Shown: positions 44,432 through 52,518 of the stretch, one piece after another | Position numbering within the stretch: the stretch's first letter is position 1 | Layout: the number at the start of each line of letters is the position of its first letter | Assembly (NCBI GenBank): GCA_013373205.1 | Contig: JABXIG010000011.1 | Span: forward strand, 124,001-188,000 | Length of the DNA stretch: 64,000 nt | Source of the DNA: Methylocystaceae bacterium | GTDB lineage: Bacteria > Pseudomonadota > Alphaproteobacteria > Rhodospirillales > Terasakiellaceae | Direction of reading: 5' to 3' | Notes under the pieces: generated by a model | Database searches by the model: none | Told to the model about the DNA's origin: nothing | The model's input: the letters and a program-made list of their open reading frames with translations, nothing else | Program-made: the position numbers and the translations under genes

Positions 44432-44797
44432 ATGAAACTAAAATTGTTTGCAACCCTTGGGGTTGCGACAGTGTTGATGACGGCCTGCGTTTTGGAAGGA
44501 GTGACGGCCGGGGCTGTCTTGGGCTTTATTGCGACTAATGCCAGTCGCGCAGGCGAAACGGTTGTGGTTTTGAAATCAGCACTCGAGAAATATAAGGAAA
44601 GTGAAACTCGTTTGGATAAGATCAAAGTGTTGGCCGAGGTGTCATGCCATTTTCGAAACAAACACCCTAAAGAGATGGATTATCTGCGGACCAAATTGAA
44701 AGAGGCCGGAGTCTCTGATCAAATTGTGGATGCGGCACGGCGTCTGGCGGATAAAAAATGCCCAGATAGCCAAAATAGTAGTGAAAAGAGCGAATAA
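44432..44797 (+). CDS. Small lipoprotein of the lysis module
   Basis: A 121-aa lipoprotein (MKLKLFATLGVATVLMTACV, lipobox LMTAC, Cys19) with a Gly/Ala-rich segment (EGVTAGAVLGFIATNASRAG) and a helical charged C-terminus (ETRLDKIKVLAEVSCHFRNK). It follows the hydrolase by 15 bp with ggag upstream. It could be an outer-membrane spanin or simply an inner structural lipoprotein. Confidence 0.75.
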   Translation: MKLKLFATLGVATVLMTACVLEGVTAGAVLGFIATNASRAGETVVVLKSALEKYKESETRLDKIKVLAEVSCHFRNKHPKEMDYLRTKLKEAGVSDQIVDAARRLADKKCPDSQNSSEKSE

Positions 44798-44944
44798 GGC
44801 GAGAATCTTGCTTTTCCATGTTGCTTGAACGATACAGATTTTGTAATGTGCGCGAACTTTTTAAAGACACAGATGATGTATCGTTCTTGCTGCTACTCTA
44901 TGTTACAGTGAAAGCGCGAGAATGACGGACCTTAAGGATCGATT

Positions 44945-45337
44945 ATGAGTGTAGATTGGACGCCGGAACGTATTGAGATGCTGACGCAACTCTGGAACGA
45001 AGGCATTGCAACTAGTGAGATTGGGCGTCGCTTGGATGTGACGAAGAACGCTGTTGTGGGGAAAGTTCACCGCCTCGGCCTGCCCAAGCGTCAATCACCC
45101 ATTCAACGCAAGCCAGCCAAAAAGAAAAAAGCACCAGAACCCGAAGTGGTAACAATGGATAAGCTGCGACCGGGCATGTGTGCCTGGCCGATTGGTGATC
45201 CGGGGTCACCTGGGTTCCACTTTTGCGGTGAAAAAGCCGCGGAAGGCAAGCCTTATTGTGAAACACATTGTGAGCAGGCCTATGTACGCAATGTAAAAGA
45301 CGATAAGCGAAAGCCGGCGCAGGCTGCGAAAGTCTAA
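44945..45337 (+). CDS. gcrA: GcrA-family cell cycle regulator
   Basis: A 130-aa GcrA protein: N-terminal HTH (WTPERIEMLTQLWNEGIATS, EIGRRLDVTKNAVVGKVHRL), basic linker (PIQRKPAKKKKAPEP) and C-terminal sigma-70-interacting domain with Cys/His (MCAWPIGDPGSPGFHFCGEK, YCETHCEQAY). GcrA binds RNA polymerase sigma-70 and acts at CcrM-methylated GANTC promoters. It lies downstream of the lysis genes, separated by about 150 bp and probably with its own promoter. Its presence marks the organism as alphaproteobacterial. Confidence 0.93.
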   Translation: MSVDWTPERIEMLTQLWNEGIATSEIGRRLDVTKNAVVGKVHRLGLPKRQSPIQRKPAKKKKAPEPEVVTMDKLRPGMCAWPIGDPGSPGFHFCGEKAAEGKPYCETHCEQAYVRNVKDDKRKPAQAAKV

Positions 45338-45357
45338 ATTATTTATAAGGTTTAAAG

Positions 45358-45395
45358 AAAAAGCGTTTCATCTTTGTCGGTGAAACGCTTTTTTA
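45358..45395. terminator. Bidirectional terminator between gcrA and a transporter gene
   Basis: aaaaagcgtttca / tgaaacgctttttt stem with a tctttgtcgg loop. Confidence 0.82.
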
Positions 45396-46256
45396 TGTGC
45401 GTCGCTTTTTTAAGCTGGCGATGGAATGTAAAGCAAGTGTTGTAACGACAATCGCTCCCCCGATTAAGGCATTGGGTGAAGGGGCTTCCTGCAAGATAAA
45501 CCAGACCCAGATTGGACCGAGAATGGTTTCCAACAGCATTAAAAGACTGACTTCAGGCGAAGGAATGCGCTTTGCACCCGCTCCGATCAGCACAAAAGCC
45601 AGTGCATTTAAGCCGCCCATCACGATTAAGGTGATGCTGGCTTGGGTATCAACAGCCAGATTGGGTGCAAAATAAAGGGCGGGCACCGTACTTAACAAAC
45701 CGCCCCATGCAAAGACGCTTTGGACATTCATGCTTCTTTCACTGCGAATGACCGTCATGCATCCCGCCGTGACAAAGGCACAGGTTAGCGCAATGAGTTT
45801 TCCTAACATATCATCGCCTGACAGGTCGTCCATAAAGACAATAATGATCCCGCATATGGCCGCCGCCATGGCAATCCATGTGCGCAGCGCAATGCGTTCT
45901 TTCAAAAAAATCATACTGAACAGGGCTGCAAACAAAGACATGGTGGAAAGAATGACCAAGGTGTTGGCAACAGTCGTATGTTTTACCGCCATGACAAAAC
46001 ATAATGTGCCGATGGATGATAAAAAGGCGGCAAACCATTCTTTCAGGCTGTTGGGTGGAAAGTGCTTTAAGATGGCTTTGCGATGCTGGATCAATTGGGT
46101 GATAAACAGGCCGATACCGATATATAATCCACGCCAAAAGACGGTTGACCATTCTTCTGTTCCTGCCAGACGGACCAAAAGTCCATCCGGGGTTAGGGCA
46201 AGCGCGCCAAGGGTTGCAAAGATCAAACCTTGAATATGGTCGGGACGTTGGGGCAT
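45393..46256 (-). CDS. EamA/DMT-family transporter
   Basis: A 287-aa inner-membrane protein with about ten hydrophobic segments in two EamA halves (FAAFLSSIGTLCFVMAVKHT, NTLVILSTMSLFAALFSMIF; VLIGAGAKRIPSPEVSLLML, LETILGPIWVWFILQEAPSP). The DMT family exports metabolites; the substrate is unknown. Divergent from the Nudix gene, convergent with gcrA. Confidence 0.9.
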   Translation of the reverse strand: MPQRPDHIQGLIFATLGALALTPDGLLVRLAGTEEWSTVFWRGLYIGIGLFITQLIQHRKAILKHFPPNSLKEWFAAFLSSIGTLCFVMAVKHTTVANTLVILSTMSLFAALFSMIFLKERIALRTWIAMAAAICGIIIVFMDDLSGDDMLGKLIALTCAFVTAGCMTVIRSERSMNVQSVFAWGGLLSTVPALYFAPNLAVDTQASITLIVMGGLNALAFVLIGAGAKRIPSPEVSLLMLLETILGPIWVWFILQEAPSPNALIGGAIVVTTLALHSIASLKKRRT

Positions 46257-46291
46257 GTTAGGGGGCCATCAAAATCTAAAGGAAAATTTCC

Positions 46292-47131
46292 ATGGGCTTC
46301 ATAGATCATATTAACGCTTGTAACAATCACGATCTGACAAAGTTTGTCCCTTTTTTAAGCACAACAGGGGATCAGATCGGTTGGGTCAAGAAAGACCATC
46401 TAGAGCTTCTTTCTATTTATGGCGATGCCTTGCAGGTTAAGAACGATCAGTTGGTTTTAAAAGACATGGCACGCGCGACAGAACATATGGATTTCGTATG
46501 CCGTGACCTCTATGAAAAAGGTCATCTTAAGAACTGGCGTGAAGAACGCTATAAAGTGTGTCAGCATTTTGTCGATCCCGGCTTGTTTGAGATTGAACGC
46601 GCGGCCACGTCTTTTTTTGGCATCCGTGCTTTTGGGGTGCATCTCAATGGTTTTGTGCAAAATGAAGAGGGGATCAAACTGTGGGTGGGGAAACGTGCTG
46701 TGGATCGCCCCATTTGCCCGGGTATGTATGACAATATGGTCGCGGGCGGTCAGCCCGCAGGTCTGGGTTTGATGGAAAATTTGATTAAGGAATGCGCCGA
46801 AGAAGCCAACGTGCCTGAAAAGCTCGCCCGCCAAGCCAAACCCGTCGGCACTATTTCTTACATGATGGAAACAGATGGCGGGTTAAAGCCTGACGTGATG
46901 TTTTGTTATGATTTGGAATTGCCTGAAAGCTTCACACCCGTCAATACGGATGGAGAAACCGAAAGCTTCGATCTGTGGCCCATCAATCAGGTGGCGGAGC
47001 ATATTCGCAGTGGTGGCAATTTTAAATTCAACTGCAATCTGGTGATTATCGATTTTTTGATCCGACATGGCGTGATCGACCCGGACCATGTGGCAGATTA
47101 CCAAGAACTGGTGTCAGGGCTTCGGCGATAA
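46292..47131 (+). CDS. Nudix hydrolase, DUF4743 type
   Basis: A 279-aa protein of the eukaryote-like Nudix type with an N-terminal DUF4743 domain (MGFIDHINACNNHDLTKFVP) and a C-terminal Nudix domain. The Nudix box reads AGGQPAGLGLMENLIKECAE then EANVPEKLA, with the central E..EE residues in place. Homologues act on oxidised thiamine diphosphate or nucleotide sugars. Ordinary host gene with a strong terminator. Confidence 0.9.
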   Translation: MGFIDHINACNNHDLTKFVPFLSTTGDQIGWVKKDHLELLSIYGDALQVKNDQLVLKDMARATEHMDFVCRDLYEKGHLKNWREERYKVCQHFVDPGLFEIERAATSFFGIRAFGVHLNGFVQNEEGIKLWVGKRAVDRPICPGMYDNMVAGGQPAGLGLMENLIKECAEEANVPEKLARQAKPVGTISYMMETDGGLKPDVMFCYDLELPESFTPVNTDGETESFDLWPINQVAEHIRSGGNFKFNCNLVIIDFLIRHGVIDPDHVADYQELVSGLRR

Positions 47132-47148
47132 TATTTATGGAAACTAAG

Positions 47149-47183
47149 AAAACCGTCCTTCGAATGTGAAGGGCGGTTTTTTT
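47149..47183 (+). terminator. Terminator after the Nudix gene
   Basis: aaaaccgtccttc / gaagggcggtttt stem with a gaatgt loop and T run. Confidence 0.85.
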
Positions 47184-47191
47184 ATGTCTGA

Positions 47192-47641
47192 ATGAAGGGA
47201 AATGACATGTTTGATTTTTTGGAAGAAATTGGAAATAAGGCAAGTGATTTATTCTCTGTCAAAAAAGGCTACTCACCAGAGACACCAGCAGAGGATGAGG
47301 ATGCACAAAAGACCGGACAGGCAATGAATACGCTTGGTTATTTTGGTAAAAATGGGGAAAGCGAATTCGCCCTTCCCAAGAGTGTGATGGCCTTTCAGCA
47401 AGATCATAATCTGAAAGTTGATGGTAAAATCAATAAAGGTGGGCCGACGCAAAAAGCGATTTCAAATGCTTTGCAGGCAAAGACACCGCAGAAGCAACAA
47501 TCAACAGAAGATGCTTTAAAGGGGCTGCTGAACCATAACCTTTATCAAAAGAAAGACCCGGCTTATCAAAAGTATGTGCAGAAACAATATAAACGCGCTT
47601 ATCCCGGTGATGTTCAATATGATGAAACCGGTAAAATGTAA
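47192..47641 (+). CDS. Effector-like protein with peptidoglycan-binding-like domain and DETGKM motif, ended by an in-frame TAA
   Basis: A 149-aa product. It starts MFDFLEEIGNKASDLFSVKK (ATG 47207 inside gaaatgaca; the ORF start at 47192 would add a few residues). It contains a PG_binding_1-like repeat (LPKSVMAFQQDHNLKVDGKI), then LYQKKDPAYQKYVQKQYKRA and YPGDVQYDETGKM, where it stops at TAA. In the relatives at 27137 and 29641 the same place reads GKMVQPRPV. Reading on in the same frame gives QLKPVIAANQ and the next gene. So this is either the front half of a gene broken by one nonsense codon or a natural two-part product. Confidence 0.65.
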   Translation: MKGNDMFDFLEEIGNKASDLFSVKKGYSPETPAEDEDAQKTGQAMNTLGYFGKNGESEFALPKSVMAFQQDHNLKVDGKINKGGPTQKAISNALQAKTPQKQQSTEDALKGLLNHNLYQKKDPAYQKYVQKQYKRAYPGDVQYDETGKM

Positions 47642-47692
47642 CAGCTCAAACCCGTTATTGCAGCAAACCAGATAGAACCTTTTAAGAAAGCG

Positions 47693-48478
47693 TTGAAAAA
47701 GCCGACACAATATTCAAAAGAATTGGCAAGTTCTATCCGACAAAGGCGCGAAGCTGGGCTAGAAGAAAGTGCTTTTGATGATATGTTGCAGGTTCTTGCC
47801 CATGACCCGGAAGGTTTTGAGAAATTCCCGCTCTCTGATAAGTCGGCTTATCGAGCTTATCAATCGAAATTACGGACCAATGATCCGGGTAATCGAACCG
47901 CATCACAAGAAACTCAAGTAAAGCGAAATGCAATTGAAGCCTCGCGTGCTGCAGGGGCCGCTCAATATATTGTGCCCGAAGCAAAGCGTTCCTTTTTTGA
48001 TGCGGCTGCTAATGTAACGCATGGTGCTTTGACTTTGTCAGGGGGCAGCAAAGAAAAATTGGACGAGGTTGAAGCAACACGCCAACGAAAACATAAAGAA
48101 AATCCGGTCCCACGTTTGTATCAGGGACGTACCCCCGGGAAATATGTTGGTAATTTACTAGACCTTCATCCAATAGCCGCCCCGTTGGGTGCAGCGGGCA
48201 AGGCGGCTAAGGATTTGGAAAAAGTGGGTACCTCTGTTGAAGGTCAACGATTAGGGGCTGCTGTGATGGGTGCCGTTAGCGCGCTTGGTGTTAGAAGCGT
48301 TAAACTGAGCACGCGTAAAGTAAAAGACTATTTGAGGAAAAAATTTGGCAAAAACTGGTCTAAGCGTCTAACGCCACAAGAACTGGAAGCCGTAAACGAT
48401 CATTTGATTGGGCAGGGGCTTGAAACTGGAGCTAAAAGCTTAATTGAGAGAAGTGTTATCGATGATTCAGAACGTTAA
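47693..48478 (+). CDS. Possible C-terminal part of the interrupted effector-like gene
   Basis: Same frame as 47192-47641, open from just after the TAA at 47639. The given start is a TTG at 47693 with a weak site, so independent translation is doubtful. The product (SIRQRREAGLEESAFDDML, NAIEASRAAGAAQYIVPEAK, PRLYQGRTPGKYVGNLLDLH, AAVMGAVSALGVRSVKLSTR) ends in a basic segment (DYLRKKFGKNWSKRLTPQEL). This end may be the active domain of the full protein. It overlaps the convergent Sel1 gene by 4 bp. No family recognised. Confidence 0.55.
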   Translation: MKKPTQYSKELASSIRQRREAGLEESAFDDMLQVLAHDPEGFEKFPLSDKSAYRAYQSKLRTNDPGNRTASQETQVKRNAIEASRAAGAAQYIVPEAKRSFFDAAANVTHGALTLSGGSKEKLDEVEATRQRKHKENPVPRLYQGRTPGKYVGNLLDLHPIAAPLGAAGKAAKDLEKVGTSVEGQRLGAAVMGAVSALGVRSVKLSTRKVKDYLRKKFGKNWSKRLTPQELEAVNDHLIGQGLETGAKSLIERSVIDDSER

Positions 48479-49050
48479 TCATCACATGCATTAGTGGATT
48501 GTTTGAAGATGTAGACTTTTGTGAAAACGCATAATATTTCAGATGCTGTTGGTCTTTCATGTTCGTTTAACATCCATAAGCTGACTTTAGCAGCTGCGTT
48601 TCCTTGCGCGGCTGCTTTTTTCCCCCAATAAATAGATTTCTTTCTATCCCTGTCGATAAAATGTTTCATAAGCGCATTTTGAGAGGACTTGTTCCCAGCT
48701 TCGGCAGCTTTTAAATACCATTTATAGGCTTGTGCACCATTGGTGGGTCTACCTCCGCTCAAACCAAAACAGGCTGCAAGGTTATTTTGTGCGGCAGGGT
48801 AATTGGCGTTTGCAGCTTTCTCATACCAATCACAGGCTTTTTGGCGGTTTTTTTCGAAGGCTTTTCCTTCTGAATAAAATACTCCCATTGCATTCATGGC
48901 TTTGGGGTCATTTTTCTCTGCTAAGGGAATGATAATAGCTTTGGCTTTTTCATACTCTTCAGCATCATAGGCTTTATATCCATCATCAACTGTTTGTGAA
49001 AAACAAGGCTGGCTAGCGAATATAAGGAAGATAAAGAGAATAAAACGCAT
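48475..49050 (-). CDS. Secreted Sel1-repeat protein
   Basis: A 191-aa protein with a signal peptide (MRFILFIFLIFASQPCFSQ) and three to four Sel1 repeats (AMNAMGVFYSEGKAFEKNRQ, AAQNNLAACFGLSGGRPTNG, AYKWYLKAAEAGNKSSQNAL). Its stop overlaps the end of the convergent effector-like frame by 4 bp. This is the tightest of the effector/Sel1 pairs in the window. Periplasmic; partner binding inferred. Confidence 0.85.
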   Translation of the reverse strand: MRFILFIFLIFASQPCFSQTVDDGYKAYDAEEYEKAKAIIIPLAEKNDPKAMNAMGVFYSEGKAFEKNRQKACDWYEKAANANYPAAQNNLAACFGLSGGRPTNGAQAYKWYLKAAEAGNKSSQNALMKHFIDRDRKKSIYWGKKAAAQGNAAAKVSLWMLNEHERPTASEILCVFTKVYIFKQSTNACDD

Positions 49051-49158
49051 GAGGTCGGATCATTTTGCTATTTAAAGTGTCAGGGTAGTTTGCCTGAATA
49101 GGCCCAATTTTCATACATCAAATCACAGTTACGCTTTTCTGTGGGCCAATGCAGTTTT

Positions 49159-49989
49159 TTAAAAGATGCCCAGTCTCTTGAGAACATCATCAACACTCAT
49201 CCCGTTTTCGCGCAAGGAACGTAAGGTGAAGGATTTGTCGCGTTTGGCGTAGCGTTTACCGTCTTTACCAACCAAAAGCCCATGGTGATGATAGGTGGGA
49301 ACGTTGAGGTCCAGTAAGGCTTGTAACAGGCGGTGGATGTGGCTGGCCTCAAACAAATCTTCTCCCCGTGTCACAAGTGTAATGTCCTGAAGGTGGTCAT
49401 CTAGGGTGACGGACAGGTGATAACTGGTCGGCGTATCTTTTCTTGCGAGCACCACATCGCCAAAGATTTCCGGGGTTGCGATTTGTTCACCTTTATCTTG
49501 ATCAAACCAGCGTAAAGGACCGGCTTGTCGGATGGCTTTGTCCATATTTAGGCGCAGGGCAAAAGGGATGCCTTGGTCAATGCGTTCTTGTCTTTCGCTG
49601 TTTGAAAGATGTTGGCAGGTGCCGGGATAAAGTTGTCCATCGGGGCCATGGGGGGCACCGCCGGCGCGTTGGATTTCTTCTTGAATTTCTTTTCGTGTGC
49701 AGAAACAGGGATAGAGCAGGTCTTGTGCGGACAGTTGATCAAGGGCCTGTTGATAATCAGACATATGTTGGGATTGGATACGCACGGGCTTTTCCCATCT
49801 TAGCCCCAGCCAAGAAAGGTCTTCATAGATGGCATCAATATAGTCGGCTCGGCAGCGCCCTTGGTCAATATCTTCAATGCGCAAGATAAAACGGGACCCT
49901 TTTTCAGCGGCAAATAGGGCGCTGTAGGCATGACCGAGATGAAGATATCCGGTCGGGCTGGGGGCAAAACGGGTGGTGATGATGCTCAT
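49159..49989 (-). CDS. gluQ: Glutamyl-Q tRNA(Asp) synthetase
   Basis: A 276-aa class I synthetase lacking the anticodon-binding domain. It shows the HIGH-like motif (FAPSPTGYLHLGHAYSALFA), zinc-binding CFCTRKEI and CQHL, and a KMSKS-like KRYAKRDKSFTLR. It glutamylates queuosine of tRNA-Asp. Monocistronic host gene on the minus strand. Confidence 0.94.
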   Translation of the reverse strand: MSIITTRFAPSPTGYLHLGHAYSALFAAEKGSRFILRIEDIDQGRCRADYIDAIYEDLSWLGLRWEKPVRIQSQHMSDYQQALDQLSAQDLLYPCFCTRKEIQEEIQRAGGAPHGPDGQLYPGTCQHLSNSERQERIDQGIPFALRLNMDKAIRQAGPLRWFDQDKGEQIATPEIFGDVVLARKDTPTSYHLSVTLDDHLQDITLVTRGEDLFEASHIHRLLQALLDLNVPTYHHHGLLVGKDGKRYAKRDKSFTLRSLRENGMSVDDVLKRLGIF

Positions 49990-50072
49990 AAGCGATATTT
50001 ATAAGGGCTGTAACTTCTTTGTCATAGGGATTTGTTAGGGTATACTCAGATAACGACAGGAGTTTTTTCTCA

Positions 50073-50633
50073 ATGCTGGCATCGCAAGCACATTATCCTG
50101 CCCTTGTCCTCAATGCGGACTATCGCCCATTGAGCTACTACCCTCTTTCACTCTGGTCCTGGCAGGATGCGATCCGAAATGTCTTTATCGGACGGGTCAA
50201 TGTGGTGTCTGAATATGACCATGCGGTTCATTCCCCCAGCTTTGAAATGAAACTGCCCAGTGTCATTGCCTTAAAAGAATATGCCAAACCGGCACCTCGA
50301 GTGGCTTTTACCCGTTTTAATCTGTTTTTGCGTGACATGTTTTCCTGCCAATATTGCGGCATCCAATTGCCGGCACAGGATTTGACCTTTGACCATGTGA
50401 TCCCGAGATGTCGCGGGGGGCGCACGAACTGGGAAAATATTGTGACGGCATGTCGCAGTTGTAATACTCAAAAAGGTCATATGAGCGTCAAAGAAGCGCG
50501 CATGCATCTCAGCACTCCGCCTTATCGGCCCAGTGCGTTTGAACTACAGGAACGTGGCCGCTTCTTCCCACCGAACCATTTGCACGAAAGCTGGCGTGAT
50601 TTCCTTTATTGGGATACGGAACTGGAAGACTAG
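50073..50633 (+). CDS. HNH endonuclease, conserved alphaproteobacterial type
   Basis: A 186-aa protein with a C-terminal HNH fold: FSCQYCGIQLPAQDLTFDHV (Cys pair and His), IPRCRGGRTNWENIVTACRS and CNTQKG. The N-terminal part (LVLNADYRPLSYYPLSLWSW) is also conserved in housekeeping copies of this family across Alphaproteobacteria. Its nearness to the phage gene at 50722 may be a coincidence, though HNH proteins also help terminases of some phages. Confidence 0.9.
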   Translation: MLASQAHYPALVLNADYRPLSYYPLSLWSWQDAIRNVFIGRVNVVSEYDHAVHSPSFEMKLPSVIALKEYAKPAPRVAFTRFNLFLRDMFSCQYCGIQLPAQDLTFDHVIPRCRGGRTNWENIVTACRSCNTQKGHMSVKEARMHLSTPPYRPSAFELQERGRFFPPNHLHESWRDFLYWDTELED

Positions 50634-50671
50634 GGTCAGGCCACTTTCGATACAATATAGTTTTCTTTTTT

Positions 50672-50703
50672 AAGCCTCTTCATTTGGAAGGGGCTTTTTT
50701 TTA
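50672..50703 (+). terminator. Terminator after the HNH gene
   Basis: aagcctcttc / gaaggggctt stem with an atttg loop and T run. Confidence 0.75.
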
Positions 50704-50721
50704 TTTTATGAGGAGATAGGA

Positions 50722-51204
50722 ATGACGGGTTTAGAGATTTTTTTGGTTATTAGTACCATTCTCTCTACGGCTGCATCGACGATGCAGGCACAACAGCAGA
50801 AAAAACGCATGCAGCAGCAGGCAAAGGCGCAGGCTGACCGGGCTGCAAAGGAACAATGGGAACAATATGAACGTCAGGAAAAAGAAAGAAAAGACAATCT
50901 GAGAAAAGCTTTGGCGAAAAAACGTGCTCAAATGGGGGCGCATGGCTTGTCTGCGGCGGATGGTTCTGCCGGGGCGATCATTCAGGGGCTGAGAACAGAT
51001 GAAGCAGAAGATACCTATCAGTCCTATCAAGATACAAAAGACAGTGTCGATAATACGATTTCTGGCATTCAATCGAGCCTTTTGTCCCAATCGCAGGCGA
51101 TGGATCGCAAGGTTTTCAATGAAATTGGTCAGGCGGCCAGTTCAATTGGCGGGACTTTACTTGCGGAGAAGAAAAAAGATTCTGCAAATACTACAGAAGA
51201 TTGA
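50722..51204 (+). CDS. Phage internal core protein (T7 gp14-like), isolated
   Basis: A 160-aa protein with an N-terminal hydrophobic segment (GLEIFLVISTILSTAASTMQ) and a long coiled-coil (QQKKRMQQQAKAQADRAAKE), then GAHGLSAADGSAGAIIQGL and a C-terminal helix. The layout matches the small podoviral internal virion protein that helps form the ejection channel (T7 gp14 type). It sits alone between host genes, 6 kb past the lysis genes, with aggag upstream. Confidence 0.75.
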   Translation: MTGLEIFLVISTILSTAASTMQAQQQKKRMQQQAKAQADRAAKEQWEQYERQEKERKDNLRKALAKKRAQMGAHGLSAADGSAGAIIQGLRTDEAEDTYQSYQDTKDSVDNTISGIQSSLLSQSQAMDRKVFNEIGQAASSIGGTLLAEKKKDSANTTED

Positions 51205-51235
51205 GTTGGGCTGGCTGCTGGGCTAGAGATTCCCT

Positions 51236-51263
51236 TTGACAAAGGCGCGGGAATTCATATAAT
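51236..51263 (+). promoter_or_regulatory. Consensus sigma-70 promoter of rpsD
   Basis: Perfect TTGACA (51236-51241), a 16-bp spacer and perfect TATAAT (51258-51263), about 100 bp upstream of rpsD. An inverted repeat (ggcgcggga / tccgcgcc) overlaps the spacer and -10. Confidence 0.85.
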
Positions 51264-51364
51264 CCGCGCCTTACATATTCCCGAGAACGTTGATTGAAAT
51301 ATATCACGCCATGTAAATGGCCTATCGGGACAAGAAAAATGGTTTTAAAACAAGGATTTAACCA

Positions 51365-51979
51365 ATGTCAAAGCGTATTAACGCAAAATACAAAATTGAC
51401 CGTCGCTTGGGTGTAAACCTGTGGGGTCGCGCAAAATCACCGATTAACCGTCGCGATTCTCGCCCGGGTCAGCATGGTCAACGTCGCCGTAAAGTATCAG
51501 ATTACGGCATGCAGCTCATGGGTAAGCAAAAGCTGAAAGGCTATTATGCGAACGTGAGCGAAAAACAATTCCACCGCTATTACAAAGAAGCCGTTCGTCG
51601 CGTTGGCGATACTGGCGAGAACCTGATCGGTCTGTTGGAAGCCCGTCTGGATGCGATTGTGTATCGTATGAAATTCGTCCCAACAATGTTTGCTGCACGT
51701 CAATTCGTTAGCCACGGCCATGTTCTGGTGAACGGCAAGCGTGTTAACATTTCTTCTTACCTTGTAAAAGAAGGCGACACTGTTGAAGTTCGCGCAAAAT
51801 CTCGCGAAATCCCGATGGTTCTGGAAGCGGTTGCCTCTGGCGAGCGTGACGTTCCGGAATATATCGAAGTTGACCACAAGAAAATGGTTGGCAAGTTCAT
51901 CCGCGTACCGAAGCTGGAAGACGTGCCGTACCCGGTTCAAATGGAACCGAACCTGGTTATCGAATATTACTCTCGTTAA
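51365..51979 (+). CDS. rpsD: 30S ribosomal protein S4
   Basis: S4 of 204 aa, which binds 16S rRNA early in 30S assembly. The N-terminus ([20 protein letters not shown]) is of the type without zinc Cys, and the S4 RNA-binding domain is visible ([40 protein letters not shown]). It is a single gene with its own consensus promoter and terminator. Confidence 0.98.
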   Translation: MSKRINAKYKIDRRLGVNLWGRAKSPINRRDSRPGQHGQRRRKVSDYGMQLMGKQKLKGYYANVSEKQFHRYYKEAVRRVGDTGENLIGLLEARLDAIVYRMKFVPTMFAARQFVSHGHVLVNGKRVNISSYLVKEGDTVEVRAKSREIPMVLEAVASGERDVPEYIEVDHKKMVGKFIRVPKLEDVPYPVQMEPNLVIEYYSR

Positions 51980-52030
51980 TCCGAGAGAACCCACCCCCAG
52001 CGTTATGCTGGACGATGGGTTCGAAAATAC

Positions 52031-52066
52031 AAAAAAGCCGTTGTACAAGTTGCAGCGGCTTTTTTG
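52031..52066 (+). terminator. Terminator after rpsD
   Basis: aaaaaagccg / cggctttttt stem with a partly paired interior. Confidence 0.75.
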
Positions 52067-52518
52067 TTGTGTAATCGGCTCTTTTGGGTTTTTGGGAACA
52101 GCTGTTTCAAGTGGTGCTCAGTGTTGCGGACATATGTAAATGTAGTTGTGTCTTAAATAAAGCTGTACTGGTTTTGGTCCTTGTCTGGTTACGAGGGGCA
52201 ATTATAAGTGGCCCTTTGTGTCATTTTATGATGAGAGTGCTATAGGTAAAAACCGTTTTCGGTTGATTGAAAATACCAATAGACCGGAAGATTGAAACCA
52301 AAATGGTAGAGGCGACAAACAGCCTTTGAGTTTATCCGTGCCTGGATACTTAAGTCTCTGATTTTATATTGGATTTTAATAAAATTATTAGGACGGGTTG
52401 ATCGCTTTTCTGAGATGTAAACGTAACTGTAATGTGTTAGTGTGTAAAAACACATCAACCTTTAGTCTGTGTTGGGCTATTAGGAATAAAGCAAAAAAAG
52501 ATTTGAAAGTTGAGAAAG
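52067..52518. other. Intergenic region between rpsD and a secreted protein gene
   Basis: About 450 bp without a supported gene. It is AT-rich and has many small open frames, but I see no repeat, RNA fold or convincing promoter. It must hold the promoter of the downstream gene. Confidence 0.5.

Noticed and set aside
15312-44797. Ordinary complete temperate prophage
   Set aside because: No integrase, excisionase, replication genes or att-like direct repeats found, and intact host metabolic genes lie between the islands.
47639-47641. TAA as a recoded amino acid codon
   Set aside because: TAA is not used for selenocysteine or pyrrolysine and no special downstream structure is visible; a nonsense mutation or split gene is simpler.
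50073-50633. HNH gene as a phage packaging endonuclease
   Set aside because: Its N-terminal half matches the common chromosomal alphaproteobacterial family and it lies far from the terminase; kept as a host gene.
15312-51204. Contractile tailocin or type VI secretion system
   Set aside because: There are no sheath, baseplate, VgrG or tape-measure genes. The tail genes are short-tail (podoviral) tubular proteins and a terminase is present.
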